Shown: positions 1 through 4,443 of the stretch, piece by piece | Layout of the letters: every line of letters begins with the position of its first letter | How positions within the stretch are numbered: position 1 is the first letter of the stretch | NCBI GenBank assembly: GCA_964595075.1 | Contig: CAZQNT010000029.1 | Span: forward strand, 1 to 12,852 | Direction of reading: 5' to 3' | Source of the DNA: JAHJFW01 sp964595075 | GTDB lineage: Bacteria > Patescibacteriota > Patescibacteriia > 2-12-FULL-60-25 | DNA: 12,852 bases | Made by a program: the position numbers and the translations under genes | Notes under the pieces: generated by a model | Seen by the model: the letters and a program-made list of their open reading frames with translations, nothing else | Told to the model about the DNA's origin: nothing | Databases searched by the model: none

Positions 1-201
1 AGAAAGGGTCGAGCGTTTACGCTCTCCTTGCCGGTGCACAGGCGTCTCTGGGACTTCTTGCAAGTTCCGACAACGCCTGATACCGACCTCGTCGGCGAAT
101 TCCGAGACGAGGATAGGCAGCGCCTGAAAGGGCAGCAGCCACTACTCAATTTCCTGGTCGAACTCGCCGGTAACGACCGCGAGATCTCGGCCTCGGCGTA
201 A
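1..201 (+). CDS. 3' end of an unidentified protein gene
   Basis: Frame 1 is open from the window edge to a TAA at 199-201, giving the last 66 residues of a protein whose start lies outside the window. The tail is rich in charged residues (Asp, Glu, Arg) and ends ...REISASA; no motif, membrane segment or signal is visible and I do not recognise the family. A rho-independent terminator about 80 bases further on supports this being the true end of a plus-strand transcription unit. The reading frame rests only on being open and on the terminator behind it. Confidence 0.5.
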   Translation, partial: RKGRAFTLSLPVHRRLWDFLQVPTTPDTDLVGEFRDEDRQRLKGQQPLLNFLVELAGNDREISASA

Positions 202-238
202 TCGCCGTTCCAACCGCTCTTTCGGCGATCCCACCGCC

Positions 239-274
239 GTTTCCACACTCCCAACGTTTCCACACGTTTCCACT
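239..274 (+). repeat. three direct copies of GTTTCCAC(A/T)
   Basis: GTTTCCACA occurs at 239-247 and 256-264, and GTTTCCACT at 266-274, in the non-coding gap after the first gene. Each copy matches the DnaA box TTATCCACA at six or seven of nine bases, but the surroundings show no AT-rich unwinding region and no dnaA or dnaN gene, so origin function is not supported. Confidence 0.45.
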
Positions 275-278
275 CCGG

Positions 279-304
279 AGAGACTCGCAAGGGTCTCTTT
301 TTTA
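279..304 (+). terminator. rho-independent terminator of the upstream gene
   Basis: The stem AGAGACTC/GGGTCTCT (8 pairs, one G-U) closes a GCAA tetraloop of the stable GNRA class and is followed by a run of six T. It ends transcription of the gene that finishes at 201. Confidence 0.8.
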
Positions 305-384
305 GTGTCATTCCCGTGTAGACGGTAATCCAGTTCAAAGGAAATAATTCAGGGGATGGATCCCCGCCTACGCGAGGATGACAC
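305..384. repeat. dispersed palindromic repeat, copy 1
   Basis: An 80-bp element is bounded by an inverted repeat, GTGTCAT at 305-311 and ATGACAC at 378-384. Each arm carries its own imperfect hairpin (CCCGTGTAGACGG-type on the left, CCCCGCCTACGCGAGG-type on the right). The right arm, read on the minus strand, closely matches the left arm of the element at 1772-1864. It resembles the GTCATTCCCGCGAAAGCGGGAATCCA-type repeats (Neisseria dRS3-like units) that recur in many bacterial genomes. It sits between a terminator and the rpsF promoter. No transposase is present, so it would be a REP/MITE-like non-autonomous element. Confidence 0.75.
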
Positions 385-393
385 GGAAACCTC

Positions 394-420
394 TTGACGA
401 AACTCCAATATTTCTATAGT
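394..420 (+). promoter_or_regulatory. promoter of the rpsF-ssb-rpsR operon
   Basis: TTGACG at 394-399 and TATAGT at 415-420 match the -35 and -10 boxes well (5 of 6 each), although the 15-bp spacer is short. Transcription would begin near 427 and leave a leader of about 100 nt before rpsF. Confidence 0.55.
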
Positions 421-426
421 CTCAAG

Positions 427-525
427 CCATTAATACGAATACTTCATCGCCGTCCAATCGCCGGATTCCAAAGGATCCGCGTGACCCCGCCGCTCGCGAG
501 CATCGGGGGGAGCCATGAAAAATGC
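427..525 (+). promoter_or_regulatory. rpsF operon leader with hairpins, possible S6:S18 autoregulatory site
   Basis: The untranslated leader contains a hairpin at 462-479 (CGGAT/ATCCG outer stem, CC/GG inner stem, AAA loop) and a short GCTC-GC-GAGC palindrome further down. In many bacteria the S6-S18 dimer represses its own operon by binding a leader hairpin with a CCG motif. A CCG is present in this hairpin, but I cannot match the known structure base by base, so this is a suggestion from position and operon type. Confidence 0.25.
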
Positions 526-1056
526 ATGCAGTACGAGCTTTTATATATTATTTCCGCGACGTTTGCCGACGACGATGTCGGTACCGTAGAGGCGGTCGTG
601 CGAGCGTTGCTCGAGAAGAACGGCGCCACGCTTACGACCACCAAGCGTCTCGGCAAGTTTCGTTTCGCGTATCCTATAAAGAAAGCGCGATACGGCCATT
701 ACGTTTTGGTTCGTTTCGAATCCGAACCGTCGGTCGTCGCCAAGATCGAAGAGGGACTCCGCATCACAAGCGACGTCGTTCGCCATCTCATTCTTAGAGC
801 GGACGAAGCAGGAGAAGAGACGTTCGACATGGTTCAGTTCACGGAGGTGAATATCGAAGCGAAAGACGATCAGCGCCGCCGCCGCGAAAAGCCGGCGACC
901 GACGACCCAGCGAAAAAGACGGACGAGATCAAATCCGGCGTCGCTGTTCTCGAAGAAGGGAAAGAAGCGACAGCAGAAAAAGAAGCGCCGGCCGCCGCGA
1001 TTTCCGACGAGGAGTTGGATAAAAAGTTGGCAGCCGCTCTTGAGGAAAATTCCTAA
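526..1056 (+). CDS. rpsF: 30S ribosomal protein S6
   Basis: Encodes 176 residues. S6 binds the 30S platform next to S18 and 16S rRNA. The ATG at 526 is chosen because the protein then begins MQYELLYII, the usual first beta strand of S6; the frame stays open further upstream, but that stretch contains the promoter. A purine-rich GGGGGAG lies about 13 bases before the start. Residues 1 to about 96 form the ferredoxin-like S6 fold (note KRLGKFRFAYPIKK and GHYVLVRF). From about residue 105 there is a long, charged, low-complexity tail rich in Lys, Glu and Ala, making this protein longer than the typical 95-135 residues. It is followed after 8 bases by ssb. Confidence 0.93.
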   Translation: MQYELLYIISATFADDDVGTVEAVVRALLEKNGATLTTTKRLGKFRFAYPIKKARYGHYVLVRFESEPSVVAKIEEGLRITSDVVRHLILRADEAGEETFDMVQFTEVNIEAKDDQRRRREKPATDDPAKKTDEIKSGVAVLEEGKEATAEKEAPAAAISDEELDKKLAAALEENS

Positions 1057-1064
1057 TCACAAAT

Positions 1065-1517
1065 ATGAATCTTAATCGCGCAATGATAATCGGAAATCTC
1101 ACGCGAGATCCCGAGCTCCGCACAACGCCAAGCGGACAAAGCGTAAGCAATTTTTCCGTTGCCACATCTTTCCAGTGGACGGACAATGCGGGTCAGAAGC
1201 AAGAGAAAGTCGAGTATCACAATATCGTCGCATGGGGAAAGCTTGCCGAAATTTGCAACCAGTATCTCGGCAAGGGTCGCAAGGTTTACATCGAAGGACG
1301 TTTGCAGACACGCGACTGGGAAGCGCAGGACGGAACAAAAAGAAATAGAACCGAGATAATCGCTGAAAACATGATTATGCTGGATCGCGCGCCGACGGGA
1401 CAGGCCGGCGCCGTGCCGTCGCAGCCGCCGGCGGAGCCGACTCTCTCGCCAATCCCCCAACAAGTCGACAAAGGAACGGGCGATCAGGAGATTAAGTTAG
1501 AAGATATTCCTTTTTAA
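1065..1517 (+). CDS. ssb: single-stranded DNA-binding protein
   Basis: A 150-residue SSB, which coats single-stranded DNA in replication, repair and recombination and recruits partner enzymes. Residues 1 to about 107 make the OB fold, with family landmarks MNRAMIIGNLTRDPE-like at the start, VEYHNIVAWGKLAE in the middle and GRKVYIEGRLQTR before residue 90. A Pro/Gly/Gln-rich linker follows, and the protein ends in the acidic tip LEDIPF, the docking peptide for SSB partners. The gene sits between rpsF and rpsR, the arrangement found across bacteria. The only purine-rich site upstream (GAGG at 1042-1045) is about 19 bases away, so translation may be coupled to rpsF. Confidence 0.96.
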   Translation: MNLNRAMIIGNLTRDPELRTTPSGQSVSNFSVATSFQWTDNAGQKQEKVEYHNIVAWGKLAEICNQYLGKGRKVYIEGRLQTRDWEAQDGTKRNRTEIIAENMIMLDRAPTGQAGAVPSQPPAEPTLSPIPQQVDKGTGDQEIKLEDIPF

Positions 1518-1521
1518 ATTT

Positions 1522-1740
1522 ATGCCTATTCAGAAAAAAACAGAGCGACCGTGCATGTTTTGTCTCGCGAACGCGTCAGCCATAAACTACAAGGATACGA
1601 ATACTTTGAAACGCTATCTTTCCTCATTCGGAAAGATCGTGGCGCGAAAACGTTCCGGCGTGTGCATGTGGCACCAGCGCAAGCTCGCGCAAGCCATAAA
1701 GCGAGCGAGATTCATGGGGCTTCTGCCGTACGTGGTGTAA
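1522..1740 (+). CDS. rpsR: 30S ribosomal protein S18
   Basis: A 72-residue S18, the partner of S6 on the 30S platform. The core INYKDTNTLKRYLSSFGKI, followed by the RRSG-type turn and HQRKLAQAIKRARFMGLLPY, is diagnostic. Residues C11-x2-C14 and C48-x2-H51 are kept, giving the potential zinc-binding form of S18 rather than the cysteine-free variant. It starts 4 bases after the ssb stop, so it is co-transcribed and probably translationally coupled; no Shine-Dalgarno is visible. It is the last gene of the operon, with a terminator beginning right after its stop codon. Confidence 0.96.
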   Translation: MPIQKKTERPCMFCLANASAINYKDTNTLKRYLSSFGKIVARKRSGVCMWHQRKLAQAIKRARFMGLLPYVV

Positions 1741-1770
1741 AGAAAGTCCGCCAATGGCGGACTTTCTTTT
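1741..1770 (+). terminator. rho-independent terminator of the rpsF operon
   Basis: A perfect 12-bp stem, AGAAAGTCCGCC pairing with GGCGGACTTTCT around an AAT loop, is followed by TTT. The T run is short but the stem is very strong, and it begins directly after the rpsR stop codon. Confidence 0.85.
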
Positions 1771-1771
1771 C

Positions 1772-1864
1772 TGTCATCCTCGCGAAAGCGGGGATCCATC
1801 TCCTCGAGATAATGGAAAGTTATTCATGGTCTGGATTCCCCCGAATGCTTTCGGGGGGATGACA
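1772..1864. repeat. dispersed palindromic repeat, copy 2
   Basis: A 93-bp element with terminal inverted repeats TGTCATCC (1772-1779) and GGATGACA (1857-1864). The right arm contains a GC-rich hairpin (CCCCCGAATGCTTTCGGGGG) and the left arm a CGCGAAAGCG hairpin. The left arm matches the inverted right arm of copy 1 at 305-384, while the middle sections differ. It fills the space between the rpsF terminator and the epmA promoter. Confidence 0.78.
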
Positions 1865-1869
1865 TAAAG

Positions 1870-1875
1870 TATAAT
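1870..1875 (+). promoter_or_regulatory. -10 box of the epmA promoter
   Basis: A perfect TATAAT ends only four bases before the epmA ATG at 1880. Transcription would start at about the start codon, so the mRNA would be leaderless. No convincing -35 hexamer is visible; the right arm of the dispersed repeat occupies that position. Confidence 0.45.
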
Positions 1876-1879
1876 TGAT

Positions 1880-2935
1880 ATGAATCTCCAAAATATCCGC
1901 TCTCGCTCTCAGATCGTCAAGCTCATACGAGCTTGGTTTGACGAGCGCGGATACGCGGAGATGCACACGCCGCGGCTTGTAGGATTGCCCGGGCAAGAGC
2001 CGCATTTGGAGCCGATGTGGACGGATGTAAAAGTGCCGAGTGCCGAGTGCCGAGTGGGGAGTGTGGAGAACTCGGAACTCGGAACTCGGAACTGTGAACT
2101 ATCCGCGGCTTTAATCACCTCCCCCGAATATGCCATGAAGCGCCTTCTCGCCGAGGGGATGGAAAAGATTTACGATCTCGGTCCGTGCTTCCGCAACAGC
2201 GAACCATGGGACGGGACGCATGATCCGGAATTTTTGATGCTTGAGTGGTATCGGAAGGGAGCGACGCTTTCTGATCTCATGGACGATACGGAAGACATGG
2301 TAATGTCGGTCGCGAGAGAGTTCCGCGCCTCTCCGCCATCGTTGGCCCGAAGTTGGCGCCGCGTCACGGTCGAGCAGGCGTTTCGCGAATATCTGAACGT
2401 GGAACTCACGCCGCTTTTAGGCGACATCGAAGGAATGAAGAAACTCGCGACATCTCTCGACCAAATCGTTGACGCGAACGATTCGTGGGACGATCTTTTT
2501 TTCAAAATCTTCCTAACCCATATCGAACCAAAAATCTCTCCCCCTTACGAAGGGGGAGTTGGAGTGGGTCAGCCGGTTTTTCTCTACCGCTATCCCGTGT
2601 CCATGGCGGCTCTTGCGCGTCCGTGCCAAGACGATCCGCGCTATGCCGAGCGAGTTGAGCTGTTCGTAGGCGGATTGGAACTCGCTAACGGATTCGCGGA
2701 GCTTACGGACGCAACTGAGCAGAGAAAACGGTTTGAAGAAGAACGGTCGTTGCGAAAAAAACTCGGCAAGAAAACTTGGCCGATCGACGAACAATTTCTC
2801 GAAGCATTGCCAAAGATGGGCAACGCAGTCGGCATCGCATTCGGCGTCGATCGTTTCGTGATGCTCCTCACGGGCGCAAAGTCGATCAACGACGTGATTC
2901 CGTTTTCGGCGAGGGAGAGGTTTATTTCGGAATAG
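1880..2935 (+). CDS. epmA: elongation factor P--lysine ligase EpmA (PoxA/GenX/YjeA)
   Basis: Encodes 351 residues, a class II lysyl-tRNA-synthetase paralogue without the anticodon-binding OB domain. Such enzymes adenylate (beta-)lysine and attach it to a conserved lysine of EF-P. Visible landmarks are motif 1 around residues 17-32, TSPEYAMKRLL at 80-90, motif 2 FRNSE at 104-108 with PEFLMLEWY ending at 124, the GLELANGFAELTDA segment, and motif 3 GIAFGVDR at 318-325. E. coli EpmA has about 325 residues; much of the excess lies in two repeat-derived inserts, residues about 52-75 (heptamer array) and 220-230 (palindrome), both in loops between conserved blocks. The target gene efp lies 0.85 kb downstream on the same strand. 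No epmB (lysine aminomutase) is seen here. Confidence 0.92.
   Translation: MNLQNIRSRSQIVKLIRAWFDERGYAEMHTPRLVGLPGQEPHLEPMWTDVKVPSAECRVGSVENSELGTRNCELSAALITSPEYAMKRLLAEGMEKIYDLGPCFRNSEPWDGTHDPEFLMLEWYRKGATLSDLMDDTEDMVMSVAREFRASPPSLARSWRRVTVEQAFREYLNVELTPLLGDIEGMKKLATSLDQIVDANDSWDDLFFKIFLTHIEPKISPPYEGGVGVGQPVFLYRYPVSMAALARPCQDDPRYAERVELFVGGLELANGFAELTDATEQRKRFEEERSLRKKLGKKTWPIDEQFLEALPKMGNAVGIAFGVDRFVMLLTGAKSINDVIPFSARERFISE
2033..2102 (+). repeat. ten-unit heptamer array inside epmA
   Basis: Seventy bases made of ten 7-mers: GTGCCGA three times, GTGGGGA, GTGTGGA, then GAACTCG three times, GAACTGT and GAACTAT. The first half is a CGAGTGC unit on the plus strand; the second half is a CGAGTTC unit on the minus strand, so the halves are near inverted copies that could pair. 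The array keeps the frame open and encodes residues about 52-75 of EpmA, where the E. coli protein has a shorter loop. Confidence 0.9.
2538..2558. repeat. in-frame palindrome inside epmA
   Basis: A perfect 9-bp inverted repeat, CTCCCCCTT and AAGGGGGAG, separated by ACG and followed by a GTTGGAGTGGGT tail. It resembles the small palindromic repeats seen dispersed in bacterial genomes. It encodes SPPYEGGVGVG (residues 220-230 of EpmA) at a place where E. coli EpmA has a short GKEK-like loop. Confidence 0.7.
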
Positions 2936-2938
2936 TGT

Positions 2939-2967
2939 TTGACTACATTTTTCATATAAGGCAGATT
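2939..2967 (+). promoter_or_regulatory. possible promoter of the 124-aa gene
   Basis: TTGACT at 2939-2944 lies 17 bp before CAGATT at 2962-2967, which matches a -10 box at only 3 of 6 bases. A TATAAG at 2955-2960 is closer to consensus but badly spaced. It starts just after the epmA stop. Confidence 0.3.
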
Positions 2968-2978
2968 GGTTTTGTTTC

Positions 2979-3353
2979 ATGGCACAATCGAACATTCTGG
3001 TTAGTGGGATCATGCGGATCGGGTCGGACTACTGGGAGGTGTGGGTTGTTGAATACGGTCGTAAGATCTCGACCGCTGAAGCATGCGCCGGTGCGCCGCG
3101 CGCGCGAGAGTCGATCTGCGCCGGAGAAGAGGAGCTCCGCGAATTCTATCGAAGGATCGGCGCGTTTCTCGAGGACGACCGTCCGATCGTAGCGCTGGAT
3201 GCGCTCGTGCAAGGCAGGACCGCCGCTTGGTACGTCAAAAATCACGAAGGCAACGCCACGTTCGGACTGGCTCTCGGCCATCCGTATTGGGCGGACAACT
3301 GTCGTTTCTTCTTCATGGCTCCAGCCAGGAATCGCTCCAGGACAGAGTCCTGA
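2979..3353 (+). CDS. hypothetical protein, 124 aa
   Basis: A small soluble protein that I do not recognise. It is Trp/Tyr-rich near the N-terminus (SDYWEVWVVEY), has an acidic helix-like middle (GEEELREFYRRIGAFLEDD) and a C-terminal NATFGLALGHPYW stretch; there is no signal peptide, membrane segment or metal motif. Start at 2979 is uncertain: no Shine-Dalgarno is present, and ATG 3012, preceded by a weak GTGGGA, would remove 11 residues. It lies between epmA and efp on the same strand and is closed by its own terminator. Its TGA stop just before that terminator argues for the standard genetic code. Confidence 0.65.
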   Translation: MAQSNILVSGIMRIGSDYWEVWVVEYGRKISTAEACAGAPRARESICAGEEELREFYRRIGAFLEDDRPIVALDALVQGRTAAWYVKNHEGNATFGLALGHPYWADNCRFFFMAPARNRSRTES

Positions 3354-3359
3354 AACTCC

Positions 3360-3384
3360 AACCCGGAACTACAGCCGGGTTTTT
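3360..3384 (+). terminator. rho-independent terminator after the 124-aa gene
   Basis: The stem AACCCGG/CCGGGTT (7 bp) has an 8-base loop and runs directly into five T. It starts 7 bases after the stop codon. Confidence 0.85.
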
Positions 3385-3395
3385 GATTAGTAGAC

Positions 3396-3424
3396 TTGAC
3401 AAAAAGTCTGTTTTTTGGTATGTT
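3396..3424 (+). promoter_or_regulatory. promoter of the 38-aa microprotein gene
   Basis: A perfect -35 box TTGACA (3396-3401) and TATGTT (3419-3424, 4 of 6) are 17 bp apart. The -35 box lies within an inverted repeat, AGACTT (3392-3397) and AAGTCT (3404-3409), which could be an operator. Transcription would begin near 3431, leaving a leader of about 28 nt that contains the ribosome binding site. Confidence 0.7.
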
Positions 3425-3458
3425 TTAATTGTCTCAACCGGAAAAGGAAGGAAAGAAA

Positions 3459-3575
3459 ATGCAGGTTTTTGTAACCATCGCTCTACTCCTGGGAGCGGCG
3501 TTCGTTCTTGGCAACATTTTCGAGGCCATTCTATGGATCCACGAGAAGGTTTGTCCTCCCGAGGACAAGGAATAG
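3459..3575 (+). CDS. 38-aa single-pass membrane microprotein
   Basis: ATG at 3459 is preceded by a purine-rich AAGGAAGGAAAG that serves as Shine-Dalgarno, and the frame ends in TAG at 3573-3575. Residues 3-27 form one hydrophobic segment (VFVTIALLLGAAFVLGNIF then EAILWI), followed by a short tail HEKVCPPEDKE with one Cys. The gene has a near-consensus promoter, a good ribosome site and a terminator of its own, a far better set of signals than chance ORFs of this size have. The function is unknown; the shape resembles small membrane regulators or toxin-like peptides, but nothing assigns it to a family. It sits between the 124-aa gene and efp. Confidence 0.72.
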   Translation: MQVFVTIALLLGAAFVLGNIFEAILWIHEKVCPPEDKE

Positions 3576-3593
3576 ACGTTCGCCCGTCGAAAC

Positions 3594-3627
3594 CCCGGCC
3601 CCCTCATCTCAAAGGGCCGGGCGTTTG
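3594..3627 (+). terminator. terminator after the microprotein gene
   Basis: CCCGGCCC (3594-3601) pairs with GGGCCGGG (3614-3621) around a 12-base loop and is followed by CGTTTGTT. The stem is strong, the T tract interrupted. Confidence 0.7.
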
Positions 3628-3647
3628 TTATTGACTCAATCCCGTTT

Positions 3648-3676
3648 TTCAAGCAAACTCTCGCAAGTCGTACAAT
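3648..3676 (+). promoter_or_regulatory. possible efp promoter
   Basis: TACAAT at 3671-3676 is a good -10 box; the -35 candidate TTCAAG at 3648-3653 is 17 bp upstream but weak. If real, the efp leader of about 100 nt would consist largely of the palindrome and heptamer repeats that follow. Confidence 0.35.
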
Positions 3677-3720
3677 CATTCGTACTTGGGCGAACGCAAG
3701 GATGCGCCACTACGAGGAGA

Positions 3721-3739
3721 GGGCGGGACAAGCCCGCCC
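3721..3739. repeat. GC-rich palindrome upstream of efp
   Basis: GGGCGGG and CCCGCCC separated by ACAAG, flanked on both sides by TACGA (3711-3715 and 3741-3745). It has the look of a dispersed REP-type unit and abuts a heptamer array. Confidence 0.65.
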
Positions 3740-3743
3740 CTAC

Positions 3744-3778
3744 GACTACTCGCTACTCGCTACCAACTACTCACTTCC
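3744..3778 (+). repeat. heptamer array directly before efp
   Basis: Five 7-mers, GACTACT, CGCTACT, CGCTACC, AACTACT and CACTTCC, occupy the 35 bases ending five bases before the efp ATG. Read on the minus strand the core unit is CGAGTAG, of the same CGAGTNN form as the units in the array inside epmA. Confidence 0.75.
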
Positions 3779-3783
3779 CCCAT

Positions 3784-4344
3784 ATGGCATCCCCAAACGA
3801 TATAAAGAAAGGCGTGGTTATCCTCCAGAACGGCGATCCGTGGGTGGTTACCGAGTTTCAGCACATCAATCCCGGGAAGGGAGCGGCGTTCGTTCGTACG
3901 CGCATCAAGAATTTGAAATCCGGAAAAACGCTCGAGCAAACGTATAAGGTTTCGGAAACTATTACAATCGTGGAAGTGGAGTATCGCAACATGCAATATC
4001 TCTATCACGACGCAACCGGTTACACTTTCATGGATTCCGCGACGTACGAGCAATTTTCCATGTCCGATGAAGACGTGGGCGAGCAGGGAAAATACGTTCG
4101 CGACGGTCTCGAAGTGACGCTTACCATGTACGAGGGCCGCCCGATCGCGCTCCAACTTCCAAAGAAAATGAATTTTAGGATCGTGGAAACCATGCCTGCC
4201 GTAAAAGGCGATACCGCAAGCGGCAACGTAACAAAAGAAGCAAAAACCGACGTAGGTTTTATCGTAAACGTCCCGATATTCTTAAAAGAAGGCGAGGAGA
4301 TCGTGGTGAACACGGATACGGGGGAGTACGTGGAACGGGCGTAG
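3784..4344 (+). CDS. efp: elongation factor P
   Basis: Encodes 186 residues. EF-P binds between the P and E sites and rescues ribosomes stalled at polyproline stretches. The start at ATG 3784 gives the normal N-terminus MASPNDIKKG; the open frame continues upstream but that part is repeats. The KOW-like domain I carries the loop HINPGKGAAF, with Lys32 as the residue that EpmA lysylates. OB domains II and III follow, and the C-terminus GEEIVVNTDTGEYVERA is the family signature. Length is typical. The presence of epmA upstream agrees with the PGKG-type loop. No Shine-Dalgarno precedes the start; a heptamer repeat array occupies that space. Confidence 0.95.
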   Translation: MASPNDIKKGVVILQNGDPWVVTEFQHINPGKGAAFVRTRIKNLKSGKTLEQTYKVSETITIVEVEYRNMQYLYHDATGYTFMDSATYEQFSMSDEDVGEQGKYVRDGLEVTLTMYEGRPIALQLPKKMNFRIVETMPAVKGDTASGNVTKEAKTDVGFIVNVPIFLKEGEEIVVNTDTGEYVERA

Positions 4345-4380
4345 TCACCTACCCATAATCGAAAAAAAGTACAACAACAA

Positions 4381-4420
4381 AATTATCTAAAAATTCTCGA
4401 TCGAGAATTTTTAGATAATT
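4381..4420. repeat. 40-bp perfect palindrome, likely bidirectional terminator
   Basis: The arms 4381-4400 and 4401-4420 are exact reverse complements centred on CGATCG, with AATTATCTAAAAA at each outer end. The inner stem followed by T5 on either strand fits a bidirectional terminator between the convergent efp and the 467-aa gene. The element shares its outer arms and centre with the palindrome at 5938-5989. Confidence 0.85.
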
Positions 4421-4443
4421 GCCTGATGCGAGAATTGAGAAAT

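Noticed and set aside
394..525. N-terminal extension of S6 starting at TTG 394
   Set aside because: This stretch contains the likely promoter, and S6 proteins begin at the MQYELLYII segment, coded from 526.
1053..1463. 136-codon minus-strand frame opposite ssb
   Set aside because: It is the antisense of a clearly coding gene and has no signals of its own; the same applies to the frames opposite epmA, efp and rpsF.
2033..2102. The heptamer array as a CRISPR array or frame-breaking mutation
   Set aside because: Units are contiguous without spacers, and the reading frame continues intact into the catalytic motifs.
3351..3353. TGA read as glycine (code 25 of Gracilibacteria and related groups)
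   Set aside because: The TGA ends the 124-aa frame seven bases before a good terminator.
3508..3783. Upstream extension of the efp reading frame
   Set aside because: The extension crosses the microprotein gene, its terminator, a palindrome and a heptamer array, and EF-P begins normally at 3784.
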